Positions 44,024-53,733 of a stretch of DNA of 64,000 nt are shown one piece after another (position 1 is the first letter of the stretch; each line of letters opens with the position of its first letter). A program made the translations under genes and the position numbers. The notes under the pieces were generated by a model that saw nothing but the letters and a program-made list of their open reading frames with translations, was not told where the DNA came from and made no database searches. Origin of the DNA: Bacillota bacterium (GTDB lineage: Bacteria > Bacillota > Clostridia > Lachnospirales > Lachnospiraceae); the NCBI GenBank assembly GCA_023423335.1, contig JAFAFU010000063.1, forward strand, positions 62,001 through 126,000. Reading direction: 5' to 3'.

Positions 44024-45571
44024 ATGAGTAAAAAACCTACAGTTTTAATGATTTTGGATGGGTATGGCCTGAATGAGAAAAAGGAAGCGAATGCAATTGC
44101 TCTGGCAAAAAAGCCGGTTATGGACCGTCTCATGTCAGAATACCCCTGTGTCAAAGGGAATGCCAGCGGTATGGCTGTCGGCCTTCCGGACGGTCAGATG
44201 GGTAACTCCGAGGTAGGACACATCAATATGGGTGCCGGCCGAATTGTATACCAGGAGCTGACCAGAATCACGAAAGAGATCCAGGACGGAACCTTCTTCA
44301 ATAACGAGGCCCTGCTGGCAGCGGTGGATAACTGCAAGAGAAATAATTCGGACCTTCACCTGTATGGATTACTATCCGACGGGGGGGTTCATAGTCATAA
44401 CACCCATTTATACGGACTTTTGGAGCTGGCCAAAAGACATGGACTAAAGAATGTCTATGTCCATGCCTTCCTGGACGGCCGTGATACTCCGCCGGCATCC
44501 GGTAAAGGCTTTGTAGAACAGCTCTGGGAGCAGATGAAGCTTCAGGGAGTAGGAAAAATTGCAACCGTTATGGGCCGTTACTATGCTATGGATCGTGATA
44601 ATCGTTGGGACAGAGTCGAGAAGGCTTACCGGGCTATGGTTTACGGAGAAGGTGAGACGGCACCGAATGCGATCGAGGCGGTTCAGAATTCCTATGATGC
44701 TGAGAAATTTGATGAGTTTGTAATACCGACCGTTATCCTGGAAGACGGAAAGCCGGTTGCTACGATTAAGGATAAGGATTCTGTCATCTTCTTTAATTTC
44801 CGACCTGACCGGGCAAGAGAGATCACGAAGGCATTCTGCAGTGATGATTTTGCCGGGTTTGAAGATGTTAAGAGAATGAAGCTGACTTATGTCTGCTTCT
44901 CAGAATATGATATTACGATTCCGAATAAGCAGGTCGCTTTCCATAAGGTATCCATTGACCACACCTTTGGACAGTTTTTGGCGGAGCATCATATGACGCA
45001 GCTTCGTCTGGCGGAGACCGAGAAATATGCCCATGTAACCTTCTTCTTTAACGCAGGTATCGAGGTGCCGAACGAGGGTGAGGACAGAATTCTGGTCAAC
45101 TCCCCGAAGGTCGCAACCTATGATCTTCAGCCGGAGATGAGTGCCTATGAAGTCGCTGATAAATTGGTGGAAGCAATTAAATCTTTAAAATATGATGTCA
45201 TCATCGTGAATTTTGCCAATCCGGATATGGTTGGACATACCGGTATTGAGAGTGCGGCGGTCAGAGCAATTGAAGCAGTGGATGAATGTGTGGGCCGTGC
45301 GGTGGAAGCGCTATTATCCGTTGATGGCCAGATGTTCATCTGCGCGGATCATGGCAATGCGGAACAGCTTCTGGATTATACCACCCTGGAGCCCTTCACA
45401 GCACATACAACTAACCCGGTACCGTTCCTTCTGGTCAACTATGATAAGGATTATTCCCTGGCAGAGGGCGGATGTCTGGCGGATATCATCCCGACGATGA
45501 TTGAGATGATGGGTATGGAGAAGCCTGCAAAGATGACCGGTAAATCCCTGCTGGTTAAGAGACAGCTGTAA
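44024..45571 (+). CDS. gpmI: 2,3-bisphosphoglycerate-independent phosphoglycerate mutase
   Basis: 515 aa Mn-dependent alkaline-phosphatase-superfamily enzyme converting 3- to 2-phosphoglycerate. L-D-G-Y-G-L-N near the start, catalytic serine in Q-M-G-N-S-E-V-G-H-I-N-M-G-A-G-R, and the metal motif C-A-D-H-G-N-A-E. TAGGAG precedes the ATG. Enolase, which often follows, is absent here. Confidence 0.98.
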   Translation: MSKKPTVLMILDGYGLNEKKEANAIALAKKPVMDRLMSEYPCVKGNASGMAVGLPDGQMGNSEVGHINMGAGRIVYQELTRITKEIQDGTFFNNEALLAAVDNCKRNNSDLHLYGLLSDGGVHSHNTHLYGLLELAKRHGLKNVYVHAFLDGRDTPPASGKGFVEQLWEQMKLQGVGKIATVMGRYYAMDRDNRWDRVEKAYRAMVYGEGETAPNAIEAVQNSYDAEKFDEFVIPTVILEDGKPVATIKDKDSVIFFNFRPDRAREITKAFCSDDFAGFEDVKRMKLTYVCFSEYDITIPNKQVAFHKVSIDHTFGQFLAEHHMTQLRLAETEKYAHVTFFFNAGIEVPNEGEDRILVNSPKVATYDLQPEMSAYEVADKLVEAIKSLKYDVIIVNFANPDMVGHTGIESAAVRAIEAVDECVGRAVEALLSVDGQMFICADHGNAEQLLDYTTLEPFTAHTTNPVPFLLVNYDKDYSLAEGGCLADIIPTMIEMMGMEKPAKMTGKSLLVKRQL

Positions 45572-45600
45572 GCACCCAAAGGGAATGAAATAAATACTTG

Positions 45601-45629
45601 TTGAAAAAATTTCTATTGTATGGTAGAAT
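45601..45629 (+). promoter_or_regulatory. SigA-type promoter for secG
   Basis: TTGAAA (45601-45606), 17-nt spacer, TAGAAT (45624-45629), 26 bp before the secG start. Confidence 0.65.
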
Positions 45630-45654
45630 AGGCGTAGTTTTAGGAGGTGTAATC

Positions 45655-45891
45655 GTGGACGTATTAAAAACAATAGTACAAATCATTTATATAGGAATTT
45701 GTATCGCCTTAACGGTCATCGTGTTGAAGCAGGAAGGTAAAGTCGGATTATCAGGGGCATTAACCGGTGTTACCGAAACATATTGGGCTAAGAATAAGGG
45801 ACGTTCCAGGGAAGGCATGTTGGAAAAATCCACCAAGATCCTGGCTGCCCTATTCATCGTACTCTCAGTTGTTTTAAATCTGAAATGGTAA
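45655..45891 (+). CDS. secG: Preprotein translocase subunit SecG
   Basis: 78 aa membrane protein of the SecYEG channel. Two hydrophobic helices flank the family-typical L-K-Q-E-G-K-V-G-L-S-G and a short basic loop. The frame opens at 45598, but TAGGAGG at 45641-45647 and the protein pattern place the start at the GTG at 45655. The order secG-rnr-smpB is common in Firmicutes. Confidence 0.93.
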   Translation: MDVLKTIVQIIYIGICIALTVIVLKQEGKVGLSGALTGVTETYWAKNKGRSREGMLEKSTKILAALFIVLSVVLNLKW

Positions 45892-45906
45892 GATTATGAA
45901 TGCGAA

Positions 45907-45936
45907 AACACTCTGGATGACAGGGTGTTTTTTTCT
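45907..45936 (+). terminator. Terminator after secG
   Basis: AACACTC pairs with GGGTGTT around a nine-base loop, followed by TTTTTT. A TATACT -10-like site (about 45968) may serve rnr. Confidence 0.75.
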
Positions 45937-46099
45937 TGAAATAAATATTTAAAATAAGCAATATATGGTATACTAATATTAGTGATGTTTGCAGACAGGC
46001 TTAACAACCGGCCGACCGCAGAATTTGAAAAATGAGATAGCTCTTCGCCAGTCAAGAAGAATGACCTTGATGAGTATGTCCATGGATTAGGAGCCATAT

Positions 46100-48445
46100 A
46101 TGAAAGTAAAAGAGAAGGATCATAAAGAACCTGCAACCGAACATAAGACGAAGGATAAAAAAAGCAAAAAGGATAGAGATAATATGACAGATAAGAAAAC
46201 AAAAGTGAAGGAAAACAAAGGGAAGAGATACGGCCGCTCGGAGAAATCAGGCTATCCCCATAGGGGAAGCCGGCATGAGAGATCCGGACGTGCAGAGAAG
46301 GTACCTCCGATGGATGAAGAGATACAAAAAGAGAAATCAGAACTGCTGCTGCAGCTATTTGCTGACAAAGAGTACAAACCCCTGACCTTTAAGGGGCTGT
46401 CCGCCCTATTACAGGTTCCGAGAGAAGCCAAGCATGAGCTGAAACTGGTATTAGACCGGTTGATCTCTACGGGCAGGATAATGGTGGATGCCCAGGGCCG
46501 TTACCGGACCCCCGGGGATGATATGAAGACCGGAACATTCTCAGGGACTCAGCGGGGCTTTGGCTTTGTCATTATCGAGGGGGAGCAGGAGGATATCTTT
46601 ATTCCGGAAAATGCCACCAACGGAGCTATGCATGGCGACAAGGTCATGGTTACGGTTTCGGAAGAAGAACAGACGGGCAAGCGGAAGGAAGGAGCCGTCG
46701 TTCAGATTCTTGAGAGAGGCAGGACGGAGATTGTCGGTACTTTCGAGAAAAGCAGGAACTTTGGCTTTGTTGTTGCAGATAATCAGAAGCTTGGCAGGGA
46801 TATTTTTATCCCAAAGGAATACACCATGGGTGCCGTAGACGGACATAAGGTGGTTGTTAAGATAACGAGTTACGGGGATCCTGCCTCGAGTCCGGAGGGC
46901 AGGGTAATCGAAATTCTCGGGCATATCAATGATCCGGGAGTCGATATCATGTCGGTGGTAAAGTCCTACGACCTGCCGGTGGATTTTCCCGAGGAGGTTA
47001 TGCGGATACTGGATCAGGTGCCGGAGGAGATTGACCCGAAGGAAATTGAAAACCGCATGGATATCCGGGAGCTTACCACGGTTACGATCGATGGGGAGGA
47101 TGCCAAGGATTTGGATGATGCCATCACCCTGACAAAGGAAGGGGAAATCTATCATCTTGGGGTCCACATTGCCGATGTGACCCATTATGTTAAGGAAGGG
47201 GCTGCTCTGGATAAGGAAGCCTTGAAGCGGGGCACCAGCGTATATCTGGTGGACCGCGTCATTCCGATGCTGCCCCATAAGCTGTCCAATGGAATCTGCT
47301 CCCTGAATCCGCAGGTGGATCGTCTGGCCTTAAGCTGTTTTATGGATATCGATACCAAAGGCAATGTAATAAATCATAAGCTGGCGGAGACCGTAATCCG
47401 TTCCGACCGCAGGATGACTTATACCAATGTGGCGAAGATCGTTGAGGGAACGGACGAGGAGGTCATGAAGGAATATATTGATTTTGTGCCCTTGTTCCGG
47501 CTGATGCAGGAGCTGGCAGAGGTACTTAAGGAGCGAAGACATAAGAGGGGCTCCATCAACTTTGATTTTCCGGAAAGTAAAATCATCGTCGACAAACAGG
47601 GGAAACCCATAGAGATAAAGCCCTATGAGAGAAATAAAGCAACAAAGATCATAGAAGAATTTATGCTGATTGCAAACGAGACAGTGGCGGAGGATTTCTA
47701 CTGGCAGGAGATTCCCTTTGTATACCGTACCCATGATAATCCGGATGAGGAGAAAATCCATAAGCTTGCCATATTCATCAATAATTTCGGGTATAGCATC
47801 AAGATGGGAAATGAAGAAATTCACCCCAAGGAACTGCAGAAGCTGTTAATTAAGATAGAGGATACGCCGGAGGAACCCTTAATCAGCCGTCTGACCTTAC
47901 GGTCCATGAAGCAGGCAAAGTACACGGTTGCCAATACAGGACATTTTGGCCTGTCGGCGAAATACTACTGTCACTTCACCTCTCCGATCCGCCGATACCC
48001 TGACCTTCAGATCCATCGGATTATAAAGGAGAATCTTGGGGGCAAGCTGGCAGAGGGCAGAGTCGGTCATTATGAGAGGATTCTTACCGAGGTGGCAAAC
48101 CATTCCAGCAAGACCGAACGCAGGGCGGAGGAGGCTGAACGGGAAGTAGAGAAGATGAAAAAGGTGGAATACATGATGGAGCACATCGGAGAGACCTTCG
48201 AAGGCGTCATCTCGGGTATTACCAACTGGGGAATGTACGTGGAGCTTCCGAATACCATTGAGGGTATGATCCGGGTCAGCGAGATGCGGGATGATTATTA
48301 TAATTATGATGAAGAACACTATCAGATGGTCGGTGAACACACGGGGAAAATATATAAATTAGGGCAGATGGTCACGGTGGAAGTGGTGAAAGCAGATAAG
48401 CTTCAGCGGACGATTGATTTTGCCTTGACGGAGGTTGAAGAATAA
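46100..48445 (+). CDS. rnr: Ribonuclease R
   Basis: 3'-to-5' exoribonuclease of the RNB family, 781 aa. A lysine/arginine-rich, disordered N-terminal extension (about residues 1-70) is followed by a winged-helix domain, two cold-shock domains (G-F-G-F-V and N-F-G-F-V), the RNB domain with D-A-K-D-L-D-D-A-I-T-L, and a C-terminal S1 domain (W-G-M-Y-V-E-L). Works with SmpB/tmRNA in stalled-mRNA decay, and smpB follows with no gap. TAGGAG precedes the ATG. Confidence 0.96.
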   Translation: MKVKEKDHKEPATEHKTKDKKSKKDRDNMTDKKTKVKENKGKRYGRSEKSGYPHRGSRHERSGRAEKVPPMDEEIQKEKSELLLQLFADKEYKPLTFKGLSALLQVPREAKHELKLVLDRLISTGRIMVDAQGRYRTPGDDMKTGTFSGTQRGFGFVIIEGEQEDIFIPENATNGAMHGDKVMVTVSEEEQTGKRKEGAVVQILERGRTEIVGTFEKSRNFGFVVADNQKLGRDIFIPKEYTMGAVDGHKVVVKITSYGDPASSPEGRVIEILGHINDPGVDIMSVVKSYDLPVDFPEEVMRILDQVPEEIDPKEIENRMDIRELTTVTIDGEDAKDLDDAITLTKEGEIYHLGVHIADVTHYVKEGAALDKEALKRGTSVYLVDRVIPMLPHKLSNGICSLNPQVDRLALSCFMDIDTKGNVINHKLAETVIRSDRRMTYTNVAKIVEGTDEEVMKEYIDFVPLFRLMQELAEVLKERRHKRGSINFDFPESKIIVDKQGKPIEIKPYERNKATKIIEEFMLIANETVAEDFYWQEIPFVYRTHDNPDEEKIHKLAIFINNFGYSIKMGNEEIHPKELQKLLIKIEDTPEEPLISRLTLRSMKQAKYTVANTGHFGLSAKYYCHFTSPIRRYPDLQIHRIIKENLGGKLAEGRVGHYERILTEVANHSSKTERRAEEAEREVEKMKKVEYMMEHIGETFEGVISGITNWGMYVELPNTIEGMIRVSEMRDDYYNYDEEHYQMVGEHTGKIYKLGQMVTVEVVKADKLQRTIDFALTEVEE

Positions 48446-48910
48446 GTGGGGGAAAACATTAAGCTGGTAGCCAATAATAAGAAAGCATATTTTGACTACT
48501 TTATCGAAGATAAGTATGAAGCGGGCATCGCATTGCACGGGACGGAAGTAAAGTCATTACGTATGGGCAAATGCAGCATAAAAGAAGCCTTCCTCCGGAT
48601 AGAGAACGGAGAGGTATATGTATATGGCATGCATATCAGTCCATATGAGAAAGGAAACATTTTTAATAAGGACCCCTTAAGGGTGAGGAAGCTGCTGCTC
48701 CATAAATATGAAATCAATAAAATTGCAGGCCAGATTAAACTGAAGGGCTATACCTTAGTGCCGCTCCAGGTATATTTCAAAGGAAGTCTCGTAAAGCTGG
48801 AAATTGGGCTGGCACGAGGCAAAAAGCTCTATGATAAACGTGAGGATATTGCGAAAAAGGATCAGCGCAGGGAGGCCGAAAAGGAATTTAAGGTGAGGAA
48901 TTTATATTAA
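48446..48910 (+). CDS. smpB: SsrA-binding protein SmpB
   Basis: 154 aa partner of tmRNA in trans-translation. N-N-K-K-A-Y-F-D-Y, then G-T-E-V-K-S-L-R and the R-K-L-L-L-H segment; basic C-terminal tail (K-K-D-Q-R-R-E-A-E-K). The GTG start immediately follows the rnr stop, indicating coupled translation. The tmRNA gene lies 3.3 kb downstream, beyond an LRR gene. Confidence 0.97.
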   Translation: MGENIKLVANNKKAYFDYFIEDKYEAGIALHGTEVKSLRMGKCSIKEAFLRIENGEVYVYGMHISPYEKGNIFNKDPLRVRKLLLHKYEINKIAGQIKLKGYTLVPLQVYFKGSLVKLEIGLARGKKLYDKREDIAKKDQRREAEKEFKVRNLY

Positions 48911-48926
48911 TTTATGGAGGAAAGGC

Positions 48927-51900
48927 GTGCGGAAACCAAAATTAAAAGAGTTTATTTTCGCTACAGTACTTTGTCTATTTTCAGCAGTTATATTTGTTCC
49001 GGCAAAAGCAAATAGTCCGGAACAGGGGGAAGAGGCTGCCGCCGGAGGAACTTCGGCTTTTGTGATAGAGGAAGGTGTTCTGAGAAGCTATATTGGCAAT
49101 GAGAAAAATGTTGTCGTGCCGGAGGGTGTGAAAAGCATAGATTCCTGGGCGTTCAGGAACAATACCACGGTGGAGAGCATCCTTTTGCCCGAGGGTGTGA
49201 TATCGATTGCTGCCTGGGCATTTGATCAATGCACAAGCCTTAATCGTATTACCCTTCCCGAGAGTCTGGCAGAAATCAATGTGCAGGCGTTCTTGTCCTG
49301 CAGTTCGCTGAAAGAAATCACTATACCGAAGAATGTAAGGTTCCTTGGAAGTTATGCTTTTCAAGGCTGCGCCATGCTCGAAACGGTTACCATAAAATCA
49401 GATTGCATGCTGGAAGAGAATATCTTTTACGGAACCAAATGGCTGGAGCAGCGAAAGGCAGAGGGCGAATACATTGTTGTTAACGGAATCCTTCTTTGGA
49501 TGTCGGACAGGACAGAGAAAATTATCATACCAAAGGATGCTACGAGAATAGGCAGGGGAGTCTTTGCAGGTTTTAATTTTGCGGAGGTGACGATTCCTTC
49601 CGCCGTAACAGAGATTGGAGATGGGGCTTTTTCCTCCTGTAAAAAACTAAAAACCATAAAGCTGAACGAAGGATTGAAAGTAATCGGAGAACGGGCATTT
49701 TACGGATGTACGAAGCTGACATCAATTTCCGTACCAAAGGGTGTTACAAAAATCGGCGCCTATGCATTTACATCCTGCAGGGCATTGGCCGAAATCAATC
49801 TGCCGGATAGTGTAAGGGAAATTGGCAGCTCTGCATTTAGTGACTGCAGTTCATTGAGAGAAATTAAGCTTCCTTCATCGCTTACGGAGATTGAGGCAAG
49901 TTTGTTTTATACCTGCATTAAGCTTGCTTCCATTCAGATACCGGATACCGTAACAAAAATCGGTGCCTATGCATTTTATGAAACGGCATGGCTGAAAGAG
50001 AAGACGGCGGCAAAGCAGATGATACTTGTAAACTCCGTATTACTTGACGGAACCTCCAGTACGGGAAAGGTTATTATACCCGAGAAGGTAACATATATCT
50101 GCGATGGTGCATTTCGCGGGGCGGAAATCACATCCGTAATTATTCCGGAAGGGGTGTCGGTGATCGGCGACCTGGCGTTTGAAGACTGCATAAAGCTGAC
50201 GTCTGTAACCATTCCGGAGGGAGTGTCGGTAATCGGCGACCGGGCATTTGCAAATTGTACAAAGCTGACATCGGTAACGCTGCCGGGCAGTATAACCGGT
50301 ATCGGAGACATGGCTTTCTATGGCTGTACCTCGTTAGAAGAAATCAGCTTGCCGGCAAAATGCAGGACAATAGGCGAGAGAGCTTTTTATGGCTGCACGA
50401 AGCTAAAGAAGACAGCGATGCAGAAAGGGATACAGGAGATCGGTGCCCGTGCATTTTATAACTGTACGGAATTGAACGACATCACCCTGCCGGACAGTAT
50501 AACGGCCATTGGAGGATTGGCATTCCACACTACCGCCTGGCTGAAGCAGAGGCAGGCAGAGGGAAGCATGGTCACTATCGGTCCGATCCTGTATGATGCA
50601 TCCGGCTGCTCCGGGGATGTGGTGATACCGCCGGGCATCACCGAAATTGCAAGCTATGCGTTTAGCTGCAGAAACCGGGTGGATTCTGTCAGGATACCTG
50701 ATTCTGTCATAAAGATAAACCATGAAGCCTTCTTTGGCTGCAGGGATTTGATAACGATTATTGCGGGAAAGGCTTCGTATGCGGAAAGCTATGCAGCCAA
50801 ATCGGGGATGAAGTTTGCCGGGTATCATAAAGGTATGGATATCAAAAAAGTCATTTCTGATTATATAGATTTAATCAAGCTTATTCTGACAAAAAACTTC
50901 AATGCTGTAAGCTATGCGGCAAGATGGGGGATTAAGCCTGCCGAACGGGATATCAATGCGGACCTGACCTATGACCCGATCTATGGGAAATCAGTAATTG
51001 AAGATACGAAGAACCATATGCTCTATTATAAGGAAGGGGCAATGGATGGTGCCGTAAATCTAGTTTCCATGGATATGCTGAGCGGCAGCAGGAAGGTGCT
51101 GACACAGGTTGACAGCCACCCAATTTATTTAAGTAAAGGGCATCTGTATTATACAACAGCTGACGGGGTTTTTTGTATCAGTACAGATGGAAGCAGGAAA
51201 GAAAGGCTTGTCGAAATACCGGTATCAGGGGATATCTATAGCCGTAATGTATCACTGATAGGAATATCGGGTGATTATGCCTATTACACTTATACATTTT
51301 ATAATGATTACGAAGAGGATGGCAGCCGGGCAGTTCTGGCAAGAGTAAAAATAAATGAGCAGAAACAATCCATAATAAAGGAATATGTGATTTACAGCTA
51401 CAGCTACATCAGCAATCCGGTAATAGCGAACGGAATGATATATTATATTTCTTATAATATAGGAGACGGAAAATACGAGTTAAATTCAGTCACCCTGGAC
51501 GGCAAAAAAACCAATACCCTGGAAACCGACATGTATTATTATAATATTTCCCGTCTTTTGGCAGATGAAACCGGAGTATATTACTTATACAGGGAGAGGG
51601 GCAGTACAAAAGCTCTCATAAAATGTATCATGCCTGCCGGTAATGTGAAAATTCTGCTGACGATAGAAGAGGATATTGATGATCAAATGCAATTATACAG
51701 TGTCTTCGACGGATACCTGTATTATGCGTCAAATTACCAGGTATACCGTCTGTCAACGGACGGTACGGAAAATGCGGCTTTTGAATTGAAGCCGCTGAAG
51801 GTTTGGCCCGGTTATGTTGCGGAAATCCTGGTGAAAGACGGCTGGCTGCTTTTGTATCTTGACTGTGACACAGCTCCCAATGAAACCTTCTGCATAAAGC

Positions 51901-52076
51901 TGGACGGCTCTTATATGGTTAATTTAGGGGGGCATTGCTTCTGGTCGTCGGTTGATGCAACTCTGAATGCCGTGTATTACCGTGTTATCATAGTACCCGG
52001 GGAGGATGGGGATTCCTATTTGGACGGCGGCGAGTCTGTTTACAGAAGGCTGAAGCTGCCGCTGAAGCAATATTAG
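48927..52076 (+). CDS. Secreted BspA-like leucine-rich repeat protein
   Basis: 1049 aa. A signal peptide (about residues 1-28) precedes two tracts of LRR_5 (BspA-type) repeats of 23 residues, each of the form I-G-x-x-A-F-x-x-C-x-x-L-x-x-(I/V)-x-(I/L)-P, interrupted by variant units containing a W-L-K segment. The C-terminal 400 residues look like a beta-propeller of DUF5050 type (repeated L-Y-Y-, V-Y-Y- and I-Y-Y- strands). Two adjacent repeats are nearly identical at DNA level (50142-50210 and 50211-50279). GTG start with GGAGG. Likely surface adhesion; role unproven. Its place between smpB and ssrA is unusual. Confidence 0.88.
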   Translation: MRKPKLKEFIFATVLCLFSAVIFVPAKANSPEQGEEAAAGGTSAFVIEEGVLRSYIGNEKNVVVPEGVKSIDSWAFRNNTTVESILLPEGVISIAAWAFDQCTSLNRITLPESLAEINVQAFLSCSSLKEITIPKNVRFLGSYAFQGCAMLETVTIKSDCMLEENIFYGTKWLEQRKAEGEYIVVNGILLWMSDRTEKIIIPKDATRIGRGVFAGFNFAEVTIPSAVTEIGDGAFSSCKKLKTIKLNEGLKVIGERAFYGCTKLTSISVPKGVTKIGAYAFTSCRALAEINLPDSVREIGSSAFSDCSSLREIKLPSSLTEIEASLFYTCIKLASIQIPDTVTKIGAYAFYETAWLKEKTAAKQMILVNSVLLDGTSSTGKVIIPEKVTYICDGAFRGAEITSVIIPEGVSVIGDLAFEDCIKLTSVTIPEGVSVIGDRAFANCTKLTSVTLPGSITGIGDMAFYGCTSLEEISLPAKCRTIGERAFYGCTKLKKTAMQKGIQEIGARAFYNCTELNDITLPDSITAIGGLAFHTTAWLKQRQAEGSMVTIGPILYDASGCSGDVVIPPGITEIASYAFSCRNRVDSVRIPDSVIKINHEAFFGCRDLITIIAGKASYAESYAAKSGMKFAGYHKGMDIKKVISDYIDLIKLILTKNFNAVSYAARWGIKPAERDINADLTYDPIYGKSVIEDTKNHMLYYKEGAMDGAVNLVSMDMLSGSRKVLTQVDSHPIYLSKGHLYYTTADGVFCISTDGSRKERLVEIPVSGDIYSRNVSLIGISGDYAYYTYTFYNDYEEDGSRAVLARVKINEQKQSIIKEYVIYSYSYISNPVIANGMIYYISYNIGDGKYELNSVTLDGKKTNTLETDMYYYNISRLLADETGVYYLYRERGSTKALIKCIMPAGNVKILLTIEEDIDDQMQLYSVFDGYLYYASNYQVYRLSTDGTENAAFELKPLKVWPGYVAEILVKDGWLLLYLDCDTAPNETFCIKLDGSYMVNLGGHCFWSSVDATLNAVYYRVIIVPGEDGDSYLDGGESVYRRLKLPLKQY

Positions 52077-52150
52077 TATATGCGAATATATATACTGATA
52101 TTTTCTGGGAACGTTGGTATTAAAATATGATTAAATATATGCCGCTTAAC

Positions 52151-52179
52151 TTGACATAAGGGCAAAATTGTATTACGAT
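52151..52179 (+). promoter_or_regulatory. Promoter for ssrA
   Basis: TTGACA (52151-52156), 17-nt spacer, TACGAT (52174-52179). The mature 5' end lies about 40 nt further on, consistent with RNase P processing. Confidence 0.6.
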
Positions 52180-52222
52180 ATATCTGCGTCTGTTAGCCGG
52201 ATATAACACAATCTTAACTAAC

Positions 52223-52581
52223 GGGGTTGTACTGGTTTCGACGGGGGTTTTGAAATTGCGGTAGCCATTCGCAGACTAGGACTGCGTCATCAACTTAGAA
52301 TTAAAATTAAACGCAGACGAAAATTTAGCGTACGCTGCCTAGTGGCAGCTGTCGACCTTAAGCAACTCGCGGCTTAAGACCTCGGCATCAAATTAGCGGG
52401 GACCTTTATCATCAAAGCTTTGAGATGGTAAAAGATTTATGAAGCTACTGAAATCGGAAGCCTGTCTACCGGCGTCCGATGGAGGGAACAGCACGTACAG
52501 GCGTGCATAAAAGATAGACTGTAATGGGAGAAGCGGCAATGGAAGGGCTTTCGGACAGGGGTTCAACTCCCCTCAGCTCCA
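52223..52581 (+). ncRNA. ssrA: Transfer-messenger RNA (tmRNA)
   Basis: About 359 nt. The 5' end GGGGTTGTACTGGTTTCGAC and the 3' T-arm GGTTCAACTCC with CAGCTCCA are diagnostic. The acceptor stem GGGGTTG pairs with CAGCTCC. The tag frame (52313-52342, GCA to TAG) encodes A-D-E-N-L-A-Y-A-A. CCA is not encoded. Rescues stalled ribosomes with SmpB. The 3' end is a well-known integration site, and integrase remains lie directly downstream. Confidence 0.97.
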
Positions 52582-52596
52582 TACTTGAAATGAATG

Positions 52597-52629
52597 GGAA
52601 AACCTAGATTTATGAGGTTTTCCTTTTTT
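52597..52629 (+). terminator. Terminator after ssrA
   Basis: GGAAAACCT (52597-52605) / AGGTTTTCC (52615-52623), then TTTTTT. Confidence 0.9.
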
Positions 52630-52634
52630 ATATT

Positions 52635-52939
52635 TTAATTTGTTGTGACACTTTGTGATATTGAAGTATTGTTGAGTTTTTGCATACTTGACGAATCTTC
52701 TTCAGTATTAAAGCAGTAGCACTTATACAGGGTGTCCATATTATCGTGATCACTAATATGCTTAATCTTTTTTGATGTATCCCGGCCTCAAATAATTTTA
52801 AAATGAAGGTCTTGCGGATTTTATGCATACTAGGGACTTCAATTCCAACTTTGTAATTTTCGGTATACTCATCATCACCTGGATTTGAATATTTACTATC
52901 GGTATAGTTGATGGTTGAGATCTTAATCAATTCCCACAA
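52635..52939 (-). pseudogene. Tyrosine integrase C-terminal remnant, frameshifted
   Basis: The minus strand encodes S-M-H-K-I-R-K-T-F-I-L-K-L, the H-x-x-R box of tyrosine recombinases. The frame then slips at a six-A run (52768-52773). In the next frame S-D-H-D-N-M-D-T-L-Y-K-C-Y-C-F-N follows, matching the H/W...Y catalytic end, to a stop at 52635. The N-terminal part is missing. Its C-terminus points at the ssrA 3' end, the classical arrangement for an island integrated there. Confidence 0.65.
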
Positions 52940-53006
52940 GTTTTTGTTAATGATTTTATATTCATATGCATACTCAAGAGTTTTCTTTATGATTTTTTGT
53001 ATATGA

Positions 53007-53156
53007 TATTTTGATGAAGGTAATTATGAAAGAATAGCTTGCCGTTGTCTGAAAGTTGGAGAATTCAAAATCAAAACAGTTGATGTGGCTTTACTTTTCT
53101 CAAAGACTAAATTTAAAAAACATATAGACAAAGTTAAGAAATTAATTTATATGTAA
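53007..53156 (+). pseudogene. Unidentified coding fragment
   Basis: A 49-codon frame with no start codon reads protein-like (C-L-K-V-G-E-F-K-I-K-T-V-D-V-A, then K-F-K-K-H-I-D-K-V-K-K-L) to a TAA at 53156. Not recognised. Probably the tail of a lost cargo gene. The stretch 53157-53282 shows nothing. Confidence 0.3.
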
Positions 53157-53282
53157 AAGAAGAGGTTTAATTATTTAAATGGGAAAAGGGGAGGTCACCT
53201 TTATTAAATATTGATTAATCAAAACCTGATTTTATAACATTAATAAGCTAGAAGACGAGGAAATAGTATTGAAACATAGATA

Positions 53283-53576
53283 ATGATAAAGATGGGACGA
53301 ATTGTTCGGTTTAGACTGATAGAGTCTTTGGAAGAGGCAGGTTTTTCTTCGGGAAATTTGCCACGGGGATCGTCAACGGGTATTCATAAGTGCAGAAGCT
53401 CCTTTAAAAATGTACTTTTTCCGCCATGTATAGATATTTGCTCTGCTATAGCCGATTTCTTCTAATACTAATTGTACATTTTCGCCCACTTCAAAGTAAC
53501 GATGAATTGTTTCGAGTTTAAATTTGAAAGAGGAATGTCTTGGATGATTCGGAATATTATTAAACTTTTGATTTAC
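53283..53576 (-). pseudogene. IS3-type transposase OrfA remnant
   Basis: The minus strand reads N-I-P-N-H-P-R-H-S-S-F-K-F-K, then E-I-G-Y-S-R-A-N-I-Y-T-W-R-K-K-Y, the helix-turn-helix of IS3-family OrfA. After A-L-M-N-T a stop intervenes, and the likely continuation, P-R-G-K-F-P-E-E-K-P-A-S-S-K, is in another frame. OrfB and terminal repeats were not found, so the element is dead. The 219-codon open frame covering it (to 54032) is not a gene. Confidence 0.6.
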
Positions 53577-53733
53577 AGCTTTCCATCCACAGCATAAGCA
53601 TTCACAGGTGTGTGGCGCTTTATAATGTACGACAACATGTGTACATTTCATATTATTGAAATGAATGTATTTATCTATTGCCAATTTATATAGTGCGCAG
53701 ATAAAAAGGAATTTACCGGAAAGGAGTAGACAG

